NCBI RefSeq assembly: GCF_034350045.1
Contig: NZ_CP133781.1
Location: 4,388,501 to 4,452,500, forward strand
Source: Pseudomonas sp. CCI4.2
GTDB taxonomy: Bacteria; Pseudomonadota; Gammaproteobacteria; Pseudomonadales; Pseudomonadaceae
Direction: 5' to 3'
DNA: 64,000 nt
Positions 44,539 to 52,503 of this stretch are shown here, one piece after another. A program made the translations under genes and the position numbers. A model generated the notes under the pieces. The model had not been told where the DNA came from, searched no databases, and worked only from the letters and a program-made list of their open reading frames with translations. Within the stretch, counting starts at the first letter, position 1. Every line of letters begins with the position of its first letter.

Positions 44539-45216
44539 ATGTCTGATCTCAACTGGAATATCTGTTTGCCGCTGAATTTCGGCGGCGCCAGGGCACCCGC
44601 TCTGACACTTATCCGTGCACTGCCGCAAGAACCTTTGCGCGATGACTTCGAACTATTTATTCAGGAGCGCTTTCGCAAGGCTCACAACGCCGATGTCCAG
44701 CACTTCATGCCGGAGCTGTTCGGCCTGATCGACAGTACTGGCACGCTTTGCGCTGTCACCGGTGTCCGCTTAGCTGTTTCAGGAAAGCTATTTCTAGAGA
44801 ACTATCTTGATGAGCCCATCGAACATCAAGTTCACGTCGCTGCGGGACGCCCTATTGATCGGCAAAGCATCGTCGAAGTCGGCAATCTCGCTGCCAGTAG
44901 CCTGGGCAGCGCGCGACTAAGCATTATTACCATCACTTGGTTGCTGGCGATGGGCGGACTGGAGTGGGTCTCTTTCACCGGCAACACTGGCCTTGTGAAC
45001 AGTTTCAATCGCCTTGGTTTGCGTCCAGTCACCTTATGTGAGGCAGATCCATTGCGCCTTGGGGATGAACGTTACGCGTGGGGCAGTTACTACGAAACTC
45101 AGCCTTGCGTTCATGTGGGCGACATTCGGTCCGGCTTCCTGCACCTCAGCAGCATGGGCATCTTCGAACGCTTCGGTCTTCCGCTGACTCTGGAGCAACG
45201 CTGCTATGTCGCTTGA
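44539..45216 (+). CDS. Thermostable haemolysin family protein (GNAT-like)
   Basis: A 225-residue protein of the thermostable haemolysin (T_hemolysin) family, whose fold resembles acyltransferases. Seen: FELFIQERFRKAHNADVQHFMPELFGL near the N-terminus, LCAVTGVRLAVSGKLFLENYLDEPIE, IVEVGNLAASSLGSARLSI and VSFTGNTGLVNSFNRLGL. No signal peptide, so the haemolysin name is probably misleading. AGGGGGG precedes the ATG. First gene of a seven-gene unit; the end overlaps the ligase gene by 11 bp. Inferred: an acyltransferase step on an activated acyl group made by the next gene. Confidence 0.8.
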   Translation: MSDLNWNICLPLNFGGARAPALTLIRALPQEPLRDDFELFIQERFRKAHNADVQHFMPELFGLIDSTGTLCAVTGVRLAVSGKLFLENYLDEPIEHQVHVAAGRPIDRQSIVEVGNLAASSLGSARLSIITITWLLAMGGLEWVSFTGNTGLVNSFNRLGLRPVTLCEADPLRLGDERYAWGSYYETQPCVHVGDIRSGFLHLSSMGIFERFGLPLTLEQRCYVA

Positions 45217-46686
45217 ACGTGAAGCCTTCTGGCTGCGGCTGTCGAGTTTCGCCAATGAACAACCACAAAAAACCGCCTTATGGGGCGATGACCTAAAGTT
45301 GGATTATTCGGCGCTTCTGGCCGAAATCGAGTTACGTCGACAGCTGCTTCGCGATGCCGACGCGGGTGTAGTGGCGCTCATTCTGGACAACGGCCCCAAC
45401 GCTTTGATCTGGGACTTGGCAATCCTGTTCGAAGGCTTGACCTGCATAGCATTGCCCATTTTTTTAGCGCCAGTCAGCGGCTGCACTGCCTGGAGCAAAG
45501 CCATGCCGACCTAGTCATAGCGGAGCGTGCCTATGACGCGGAACTTGAAGCGGCGCAATACGAAGTATCCAGGCAGTTCTGGCGGCGCACGTTTTCCAGT
45601 TCTAGAAACATGCCGCCGAAAACTGCCAAGTTAACCTTTACCTCAGGAACCACCGGTGCCCCTAAAGGCGTTTGCCTCAGTGCTGACAACCTCTTGACCG
45701 TTGCTCGGGAGCTGTACGAGGCCAGCCAGCCGGTTCGGCCGGTGCATCACGTGACACTGTTGCCATTGGCGATCCTGCTGGAAAATATCGGGTGCTACGC
45801 GGCGTTGTATGCCGGCGCCAGCATCAGCCTTGCGAGTCAGCAAACGCTGGGTATTCAAGGTGCCAGCGGTGTCGACACCCCGCGCTTACTGGCGTATCTG
45901 AACCAGCGACGTCCAGACAGTATGATTCTGGTACCGCAACTGCTGTTGCTGATGGTGACGGCCTGCGAGATGGGCGCCCTCGATTCCACGATGCTTCGCT
46001 TCGTCGCTGTGGGAGGTGCCCGTGTCAGCCTTGAATTGCTGCTGCGCGCCCAAGCGGCGGGCATCCCGATTTACGAAGGGTATGGCTTGTCGGAATGTGC
46101 GTCAGTGGTGGCCCTCAATCGTCCAGCCGCGCACCGGGTGGGCAGCGTGGGCAAACCGCTTCCCCATGTTCAGGTGCGATTGGCTGAGGATGGAGAGGTA
46201 CTCATTGGTAGCGTGCCCATGCTCGGTTATCTAGGCGATACGCAACCTATACCGTCTTGGTGGCCGACAGGTGATCTCGCTGAGTTCGACGCCCAAGGTT
46301 ATCTCTACTTAAAGGGTCGCAAAAAAAATCAATTTGTCACCAGTTTTGGTCGCAACGTCAATCCTGAATGGGTAGAAGCGGAACTCACCCAGGGTGGGCG
46401 AATCGCGCAGGCTTTCGTCTACGGCGAGGCCATGGCTCACAACCACGCGCTGCTCTGGCCATATCGCGCAGAAATCACTGATCTTGAGCTCGACGACGCC
46501 GTCGCCCAGGCCAATCTGACGTTGCCCGACTACGCCAGAATTCATAGTTGGACAAGACTCGAACAACCGTTCAGCACCACCAACGGCCTATCCACAGCCA
46601 ATGGTCGACCGCGCCGGGACGCAATCCTGAATCAGTACGGTCATCACTTCATTTCATCGAACCCAGTCAAAGGGCTTTCATCATGA
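45206..46686 (+). pseudogene. AMP-dependent acyl ligase, frameshifted at a T7 run
   Basis: The N-terminal 85 residues (MSLEREAFWLRLSSFANEQP, LIWDLAILFEGLTCIALPI) run into T7 (45459-45465) and stop at 45514. Adding one T gives PIFFSASQRLHCLEQSHADL and joins without a gap to LTFTSGTTGAPKGV (AMP/phosphate loop), YEGYGLSECASVVALN, WPTGDLAEFDAQGYLYLKGRKKN and the C-terminal GRNVNPEWVEAEL. The restored protein is about 492 residues, ANL superfamily, most like long-chain acyl-CoA or acyl-ACP synthetases. A catalytic lysine in the last segment is not clear (ENGL-like TTNGLSTANGRPRR). The stop overlaps the next ATG. All flanking genes are intact, so a sequencing error is plausible. Confidence 0.8.
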
Positions 46687-47372
46687 GTTTTTTTCAGACA
46701 TTGCAAGACGCCACCCGCGAAGAACGTGAAACCCTGTTCAATCTGCCGATCATTCATCACGCATTACACGGCCAAGTCAGCCTGGAAAGTTACCGGGCGT
46801 TCCTGTCACAAGCCTATTACCACGTGCGTCATACCGTGCCACTGATGATGGCTTGCGGTGCGCGCTTGCCCGCGCATCTGGAATGGCTGCGCGCCGCAGT
46901 ATGCGAGTACATCGAAGAAGAGTACGGCCATGAGCAATGGATACTCAATGATTTGAGCGCGTGTGGTGCTGATGCAGATGCAGTGCGTGATGGGCAACCC
47001 GGAATGCCTATAGAACTGATGGTCGCGTTCCTTTATGACCTGACCGCACGCGCAAACCCGGTGGGTCTGTTTGGCATGGTCAACGTCCTTGAGGGCACCA
47101 GCATCGCGCTGGCGACTCACGCCGCAGACAGCATTCGCCAACGACTTGAACTTCCACCTACAGCTTTTAGCTATTTAAGTTCGCACGGCAGCCTCGACAT
47201 TGGCCATATGGAAACCTACCGAAAGCTGATGGACCGGGTAGACGACCCAAACGATCAAGCGGCGGTGATTCACGCGTCCAAAGTCGTTTATCGCTTATAC
47301 ACGCAGATGTTTCGCGAGCTGCCCGGCGCTCAGGCACACCTTCTTATGGACCCAGCTCATGCGGCTCGCTGA
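46683..47372 (+). CDS. UndA-like non-haem diiron enzyme (TenA/haem-oxygenase-like fold)
   Basis: A 229-residue all-helical protein. The metal ligands expected for UndA/HDO enzymes are in place: Glu80 and His83 (EEEYGHEQW), Glu137 (NVLEGTS), and Asp172 and His175 (LDIGHMETY). A further Tyr/His pair sits in the helix LSQAYYHVRHTVPLMMACG. Known relatives oxidise fatty acids or amino-acid chains (UndA: medium-chain acid to terminal alkene). ATGA overlap with the ligase and 14-bp overlap with the SDR gene tie it to their pathway. Inferred: oxidative step on an acyl substrate. TenA thiaminase function is unlikely because the catalytic Cys is absent. Confidence 0.82.
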   Translation: MSFFQTLQDATREERETLFNLPIIHHALHGQVSLESYRAFLSQAYYHVRHTVPLMMACGARLPAHLEWLRAAVCEYIEEEYGHEQWILNDLSACGADADAVRDGQPGMPIELMVAFLYDLTARANPVGLFGMVNVLEGTSIALATHAADSIRQRLELPPTAFSYLSSHGSLDIGHMETYRKLMDRVDDPNDQAAVIHASKVVYRLYTQMFRELPGAQAHLLMDPAHAAR

Positions 47373-48165
47373 AACAAGGGTAGTACTCACGGGTGCCAGT
47401 GGTGGTATTGGTTTGGCCATCGCAGAAGCACTGTGCAGCGGGGGTGCCGAGGTCTTGGCAGTCTCTCGGCATAGGGAGCCGCTGCTGCCGTTGTTGGTGC
47501 TATATCCGCATCTGCTGCATTGGGTGCAAGCGGACTTATCAACTGAAGATGGCCGTAGGCACGTTCTGATGTACGCGCAAGCGCGAGCCCCACACGGCAT
47601 CAATATGCTAATCAATGCAGCTGGCACCAACCAGTTCGCGATGCTGGAACAGTTGCCGGCCAGCGAGATCGATTCGATGCTGACGATCAACCTGCATGTG
47701 CCGATCCTATTGACCCGCTTGATGCTGCCCGTTCTAAAGCAAGCAAAAAAAGCCATGATCGTGAATGTCGGCTCGACCTATGGCTCCATCGGCTATGCAG
47801 GGTACGCAACTTATTGCGCCAGCAAATTTGCGTTACGCGGGTTTTCTGAAGCGCTTCGCCGTGAGCTGGCGGATACCCGCATCGGCGTTCTGTATGTGGC
47901 GCCAAGGGCTACCCGAACCGCTATGAATAGCACCGCCGCCCAAGCGTTGAATGATGCGTTGAAATCCAACGTTGATGACCCCCATCACGTCGCTAAGGCA
48001 GTTCTTCACGCGATCGCCGGTGACCAGCGAGAGCTCTATCTAGGCTGGCCGGAGCGATTTTTTGTTGGGATCAACAGCATTTTGCCAACCTTGGTCGACC
48101 GAGCACTGCGTAAGCACCTGCCTTTAATTCGTCGCCTGAGCGACGTACCGTCAAAAGAGAAATAA
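47359..48165 (+). CDS. Short-chain dehydrogenase/reductase
   Basis: A 268-residue classical SDR. Seen: cofactor loop TGASGGIGLAIAEAL, LINAAGTNQF, Ser in NVGSTYGSIG and the catalytic YCASK. It resembles membrane-associated acyl or sterol ketoreductases with a longer C-terminus (YLGWPERFFVGINSILP). It starts inside the upstream gene and ends 4 bp before the TPR gene. In this operon it would reduce a carbonyl or oxidise an alcohol on the acyl-derived product; the cofactor is likely NADP(H) but this is not certain. Confidence 0.88.
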   Translation: MRLAETRVVLTGASGGIGLAIAEALCSGGAEVLAVSRHREPLLPLLVLYPHLLHWVQADLSTEDGRRHVLMYAQARAPHGINMLINAAGTNQFAMLEQLPASEIDSMLTINLHVPILLTRLMLPVLKQAKKAMIVNVGSTYGSIGYAGYATYCASKFALRGFSEALRRELADTRIGVLYVAPRATRTAMNSTAAQALNDALKSNVDDPHHVAKAVLHAIAGDQRELYLGWPERFFVGINSILPTLVDRALRKHLPLIRRLSDVPSKEK

Positions 48166-48169
48166 CACC

Positions 48170-48811
48170 ATGAAAAGAATCGCACTTGCTCTTTTAGGCA
48201 TGTTTGGTCTGCCCCTTTGGGCGATGGACGCTACTGACCAACAACGTCTCGTCGCCATCCAGCAGGATTGGGCGCGTATTCAATACGAGTTGCCGCAAGA
48301 GCAACGTGTCGCTGCTTTTGAAGCACTGTCAACGCAGGCTTTGGCCTTCGTTCAGGATCGTCCGAATACAGCTGAAGCGTGGATCTGGTCCGGTATTGTC
48401 ACCAGCAGTTGGGCCGGCGCTCAAGGCGGACTCGGTGCGTTGAGCAAAGCCAAGCAAGCGAAAACCGACCTGGAAAAAGCGTTGAGTCTAGACCCCAACG
48501 CTTTACAGGGGTCCGCTTATACCAGCCTCGCGGCACTGTATGATCGCGTACCTGGCTGGCCAATAGGCTTTGGTGACTCGGACAAGGCACAACAGCTTCT
48601 AGAACAAGGGTTGTTGCTCAATCCCGGGGGTATCGACACGCTTTACTTCTGGGGTGACCACCTGTTCCGTCAAGGGCATTATGCTCAAGCCCGAGACGCG
48701 TTGAACAAAGCGTTACAGGCGCCGCGCCGCCCAGGTCGTGAACAGGCGGATGCGGGCCGCAAAAAAGACATTCAGCTATTGCTAGCCGATGTGAACAAGA
48801 AGCTTAAATAA
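48170..48811 (+). CDS. Exported TPR-repeat protein
   Basis: A 213-residue protein with a signal peptide (MKRIALALLGMFGLPLWA). TPR-like helices follow: AEAWIWSGIVTSSWAGAQGG, KTDLEKALSLDPNALQGSAY, KAQQLLEQGLLLNPGGIDTLYF and YAQARDALNKALQAPRRPG. No catalytic motif. Probably periplasmic, acting as a binding or assembly partner. It lies between the enzyme genes and the two-component pair, with gaps of 4 and 10 bp, so it is part of the same transcript. Function unknown. Confidence 0.8.
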   Translation: MKRIALALLGMFGLPLWAMDATDQQRLVAIQQDWARIQYELPQEQRVAAFEALSTQALAFVQDRPNTAEAWIWSGIVTSSWAGAQGGLGALSKAKQAKTDLEKALSLDPNALQGSAYTSLAALYDRVPGWPIGFGDSDKAQQLLEQGLLLNPGGIDTLYFWGDHLFRQGHYAQARDALNKALQAPRRPGREQADAGRKKDIQLLLADVNKKLK

Positions 48812-48821
48812 CGGAGACACC

Positions 48822-49484
48822 ATGCGTTTGCTGCTCATCGAAGACGACGTTGCACTCGGAGAAGGCATTCATCAAGCCCTCAGTCGAGAGGGCTATACCG
48901 TCGACTGGCTAAAGGATGGAAGCAGTGCACTGCACGCGTTGCTCAGTGAAACCTTTGATCTGGCGATTCTCGACCTTGGCCTGCCGAAGCTTGATGGCCT
49001 GGAGGTGTTGCGTCGCCTGCGCCATAGCGGCTCGAACCTGCCAGTGCTGATACTCACCGCACACGACGCCACCGAGGATCGGATTGCCGGATTGGACATT
49101 GGTGCTGATGACTACTTAGTAAAACCTTTTGATGTCTCTGAACTGAAGGCTAGGCTACGCGCGTTGTTGCGCCGCAGCGCTGGCCGCGCCAAGGTGCTGA
49201 TTGAGCACGCAGGCATCAGCCTAAACCCGAGCACGCAGCTGGTGAGCTACAACAACGAGGCGGTCGCCCTGACGCCCAAGGAATATCAGTTGCTGTACGA
49301 ACTGCTCTCGCCGCCTGGTCGCGTGATGACGCGAGATCGCTTAATGCAATTGTTGTACGGCTGGAGCGAGGAAGCCGAGAGCAACACGCTTGAAGTGCAC
49401 ATCCACCATCTGCGCAAAAAATTCTCAAGCGACCTGATCCGTACGATTAGAGGGGTGGGCTATCTGGTGGAAGAGCGCTCTTGA
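48822..49484 (+). CDS. OmpR-family response regulator, PmrA/QseB type
   Basis: A 220-residue regulator. The receiver domain has IEDDVALGEG, the phospho-acceptor Asp51 in LAILDLGLPKLDG, LTAHDATEDR and YLVKPFD. The winged-helix DNA-binding domain has TPKEYQLLYELL, MTRDRLMQLLYG, LEVHIHHLRKKF and TIRGVGYLV. The sequence class (PmrA/QseB/TctD) binds CTTAA-N-type direct repeats of 11-bp period. Exactly such repeats stand upstream of this operon and of the second cytochrome b561 gene. AACGGAG precedes the ATG. Confidence 0.92.
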   Translation: MRLLLIEDDVALGEGIHQALSREGYTVDWLKDGSSALHALLSETFDLAILDLGLPKLDGLEVLRRLRHSGSNLPVLILTAHDATEDRIAGLDIGADDYLVKPFDVSELKARLRALLRRSAGRAKVLIEHAGISLNPSTQLVSYNNEAVALTPKEYQLLYELLSPPGRVMTRDRLMQLLYGWSEEAESNTLEVHIHHLRKKFSSDLIRTIRGVGYLVEERS

Positions 49485-50848
49485 ATTCGATCCGTCACCG
49501 CACCCTGACCCTGATCATCGGCCTGCTGCTGGTGGGCCTACTCATCCTGACCGTCTTCAATGTGCATGACAGCAACCACGAGATTGCCGAAGTATACGAT
49601 GCCCAACTGGCGCAAAATGCGCGTCTGCTGGAGGGCGTTATGCGCATGCCCTTGGAGCATATTGAACACGAAAAACTTTATCAGGCCTTCAATCATGCGC
49701 TGGCCCACGCGGAGCCACGAGTCGACGGGCATCCTTACGAAAGCAAGATTGCCTTTCAAGTGTGGGACAAAGACGGCAAATCGGTGGTGCATACCGCCAG
49801 CGCACCGGCCTTTATCAACCCTGCGCAAGGAACCGGCTTCAGCGATTTGATTGACATGAACAAACAGAATTGGCGCTGTTTTGTGCTTATTGATGCAGAG
49901 CACGGGCTGCGAATTTGGGTGGGCGAGCGTGATGATGTACGTTCGGACATCGTCAACCGTATCGTTCGTCACACGGTCTTACCCAATATGATCGGCAGCC
50001 TGCTGCTGATCATATCTATTTGGCTGGCCATCGGCTGGGGACTCAAACCGCTGGCCAACTTTGCAAGTACCCTCAGGGAGCGTCACTCTGGCTCGTTGGA
50101 GCCTTTGCGTCTATCGCCACTGCCGAGCGAACTCGAGCCGATGCAGGCCGCGTTGAATAGGTTACTGGGGCAAATCCAGGACTTACTCAGTCGCGAACGA
50201 CGATTAATTGCTGACGCAGCCCATGAGATGCGCACACCATTGGCCATTCTCAGGGTTCATGCGCAAAACGTGCTGGAGGCACGTAACGAAGAACAGCGGC
50301 GCGAATCGTTGAGCTACCTGATCATTGGTGTCGATCGCACTACCCGATTGATTAATCAACTGCTGACCATCGCCCGCTTGGAACCAAGCCCATTATCCGT
50401 CAGCAAAAAGCCTGTGGACGTGGTCAACGCTGTGCGCGAAAGCCTTGTGCAACTGACACCTTGGGTACTGAACAAAGGACTGGAATTGTCCTACGAATGC
50501 ATCGATCAGACCCACGAGGTAAGCGTCGATTTTGCGGCCATCGACATCGCCCTCCACAACCTCATCACCAATGCCGTCAACTTCTCCCCTGCCGGCGGAC
50601 AAGTCACCGTGGGCTTATTTTTCTCAAAAAATCACTACTGGCTGACGGTCGACGATCAAGGCCCCGGTATCGACGAGATGGAGCGCGAACGACTGTTTGA
50701 GCCCTTCTACAGTCGGGGCAATGATCAGGGGGTCGGGCTTGGGCTGGCTATCGTAAAAAAGGTTGCTCTGCTGGTCGGCGGTGAAATAAGCCTCGACAAT
50801 TTGGCGTCCGGTGGGCTTCGTGCAAGCTTGAAAATACCGCTTGGTTAA
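49481..50848 (+). CDS. Sensor histidine kinase, PmrB/QseC type
   Basis: A 455-residue inner-membrane kinase. Helix 1 at residues about 8-25, a periplasmic sensor of about 125 residues (2CSK-N-like; VWDKDGKSVVHTA) and helix 2 near 165-185. The H-box is ADAAHEMRTPLAILRVHAQ. ATPase motifs are HNLITNAVNFSP, VDDQGPGID and GVGLGLAIVKKVA. The start is a TTG that overlaps the regulator stop, an unusual but coupled start. Partner of the preceding regulator. The signal is unknown; related QseC and PmrB sense metals, cationic compounds or catechols. Confidence 0.9.
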   Translation: MNSIRHRTLTLIIGLLLVGLLILTVFNVHDSNHEIAEVYDAQLAQNARLLEGVMRMPLEHIEHEKLYQAFNHALAHAEPRVDGHPYESKIAFQVWDKDGKSVVHTASAPAFINPAQGTGFSDLIDMNKQNWRCFVLIDAEHGLRIWVGERDDVRSDIVNRIVRHTVLPNMIGSLLLIISIWLAIGWGLKPLANFASTLRERHSGSLEPLRLSPLPSELEPMQAALNRLLGQIQDLLSRERRLIADAAHEMRTPLAILRVHAQNVLEARNEEQRRESLSYLIIGVDRTTRLINQLLTIARLEPSPLSVSKKPVDVVNAVRESLVQLTPWVLNKGLELSYECIDQTHEVSVDFAAIDIALHNLITNAVNFSPAGGQVTVGLFFSKNHYWLTVDDQGPGIDEMERERLFEPFYSRGNDQGVGLGLAIVKKVALLVGGEISLDNLASGGLRASLKIPLG

Positions 50849-50995
50849 TTTTCAAAGCCCTAGCCACGGTGCTCCAGCCGCTCGCTGAACGCCATCACTC
50901 CGATTAGGGTCGTTACCGTTTCCGCGTAACCCGCCGAAACGGCAACGGCCCTCTTTAATATCAGAGCCGGTTTTTCAACGATGCGCGCCGGCCAA

Positions 50996-51394
50996 TCACT
51001 TTTGCTTCGAGAGGAACTCCACCAGATCGGCACGCTCTTTAGGTTCACTTATGCCCTTAAACTTCATAGTTGTGCCCGGCAACATTGCTCTGGAGTTGGT
51101 CACGTAAGCGTCGAGCTTGTCCGGTGTCCATGTAAGGTTTGCGGTCTTCATGGCCTCGGAATACTTTCGGTAGCCAGGAACGCTACCCGCAGCCCGCCCG
51201 CTGACGCCGAAAAGCCCAGGACCTTTCTTGTTTTTCAACGGATTGGCGAGGCTGTGGCATCGCGCACAATGGGCGTCGTAGGATTTAGCCCCCGCGGTCG
51301 CGTCGGCGGCGCGTGCAACAGGCGTCAATCCCGTTGCGGCCAGACACGTAATCATCCAAATATACCTTAGGGTCGTCGTTTTGGACTTGAGCAT
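50996..51394 (-). CDS. Periplasmic class I cytochrome c
   Basis: About 132 residues with a signal peptide ending near ARA. One haem motif CARCH is followed by KGPGLFGVSGRAAG, the axial-Met region MLPGTTMKFKG and DLVEFLSKQK. This is the cytochrome c2/c550 type. The start at 51394 (MLKSKTT) is chosen because GAGAGGG lies six bases upstream; the frame is open further but encodes a different protein fragment. Downstream of cytochrome b561 copy 2 in the same direction, it would accept electrons from that membrane protein. Confidence 0.88.
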   Translation of the reverse strand: MLKSKTTTLRYIWMITCLAATGLTPVARAADATAGAKSYDAHCARCHSLANPLKNKKGPGLFGVSGRAAGSVPGYRKYSEAMKTANLTWTPDKLDAYVTNSRAMLPGTTMKFKGISEPKERADLVEFLSKQK

Positions 51395-51426
51395 GTTCAT
51401 CCCTCTCGCAGTCATTAAAGGGCAGT

Positions 51427-51622
51427 CCAGACCCGCCGCCAGTGAAGCGCCTAGATTCTGGGTTTCACGAATCAAGCTACTGTTGAGGGTAAACACATGC
51501 CGACCAGTACCTAGGTACTGATAGGTGGCGTCCAGCCGTACGTCGCGATAATTGTTAGTAGTACCCGAGGTTGTGCCGGAGTGAATATCCGCGCTCAAGC
51601 CAAGCAGGCCAGCACTGAAGTT
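51427..51622 (-). pseudogene. Fragment of an outer-membrane beta-barrel gene
   Basis: In frame with, but upstream of, the cytochrome c start lie about 65 codons reading LGLSADIHSG, DVRLDATYQYLGTGRHVFTL and SSLIRETQNLGASLAAGLD. Alternating hydrophobic residues and aromatic girdles suggest internal beta-strands of an outer-membrane protein. A stop codon precedes it and no start is seen. It is probably all that remains of a gene that stood between cytochrome b561 and cytochrome c. Confidence 0.5.
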
Positions 51623-51655
51623 CTAACGATCGAACGTGTTCGCCCCTGGAGCGAT

Positions 51656-52198
51656 TCATTGCGGCGAATCAAGAAGCATAGAGCGCAGCACCTGATCTTT
51701 ACGCCAGAAGTGGTGCCAGAGTGCAGCGCTAATGTGCAGCCCGATTAAGGCGATAAAGACCCAGCCACCGGTTTCGTGAAGGTCGCCTAACTGGTCCGCC
51801 AGATCGCGGTTTTTAGAGACCAGCGCCGGCAGGTCGTACACCCCGAAAAGGGTGAGGGGTTCCCCTTGGGCGCTGGTTAGGAGCCAGCCGGCAAATGGCA
51901 CGGCCAGCAGAAAAAAATACAGGGCGCTGTGACCCGCCTTGGCGACAATGCGAACGGATTTGGACAAGCCAGCGTTAACTCCGCTGGAATTGGTGACCAA
52001 GCGGGTCAGCAGTCGAACAACCGCCAAAAACAAAATCGATACACCCATGGAGCGATGCAGGCCAATCAACAAGCTTTGCCAATTATCGTCTTCCACCACC
52101 TCTCGCAGCAGTACAGAACCTACGGCGACAAAGATGGCTATGGCCGTCGCCCAGTGCATTGCGATGGTCAGGTCATGATACCGAGCGTTGTTATTCAT
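51656..52198 (-). CDS. Cytochrome b561 family protein (copy 2)
   Basis: A 180-residue four-helix di-haem protein like the copy at 43820-44362. Seen: LTIAMHWATAIAIFVAVGSVLL, LHRSMGVSILFLAVVRLLTRL, GHSALYFFLLAVPFAGWLLTS and GDLHETGGWVFIALIGLHISAALWHHF. First gene of a unit with a cytochrome c. A CTTAAG-N5-CTTAAG box lies about 52 bp upstream, matching the position of the array before copy 1. Confidence 0.9.
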   Translation of the reverse strand: MNNNARYHDLTIAMHWATAIAIFVAVGSVLLREVVEDDNWQSLLIGLHRSMGVSILFLAVVRLLTRLVTNSSGVNAGLSKSVRIVAKAGHSALYFFLLAVPFAGWLLTSAQGEPLTLFGVYDLPALVSKNRDLADQLGDLHETGGWVFIALIGLHISAALWHHFWRKDQVLRSMLLDSPQ

Positions 52199-52249
52199 AC
52201 TCTTGCCTCAAAGTGCGGATCGGAATCGACGCTAAATTCGCAGCCGAAC

Positions 52250-52271
52250 CTTAAGCGCACCTTAAGACAGT
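52250..52271. promoter_or_regulatory. Two-unit 11-bp CTTAAG direct repeat (response-regulator box)
   Basis: CTTAAGCGCAC followed directly by CTTAAGACAGT: two perfect CTTAAG hexamers with an 11-bp period. Same unit and same distance (about 50 bp) from a cytochrome b561 start codon as the 44409-44452 array. The remaining 230 bp up to the MCP gene is AT-rich and shows no other clear element. Confidence 0.75.
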
Positions 52272-52503
52272 AAATTGGATTTTTACCAAGCAGCAATAAG
52301 CGTCGCTTTAATGATTCGACATTGTTGACGGCCCGGACAGTTATTGATCAAACAGGCGTTTAGCTGTCTGAAACCTGTCGAGCACCCAAGATAAAGTTTA
52401 TCCAGTAGGCATACCACACCCTTTAGTTTATAGAGCATTAGTAATAGGCCAGAGACCACTTGCCAAGTGGATCGATGAGGCCTGTGAATTATGGATCAAC
52501 GTT

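Noticed and set aside
44539..45216. A secreted haemolysin
   Set aside because: No signal peptide or pore-forming features; the family name is historical and the fold is acyltransferase-like, so a lytic role is not claimed.
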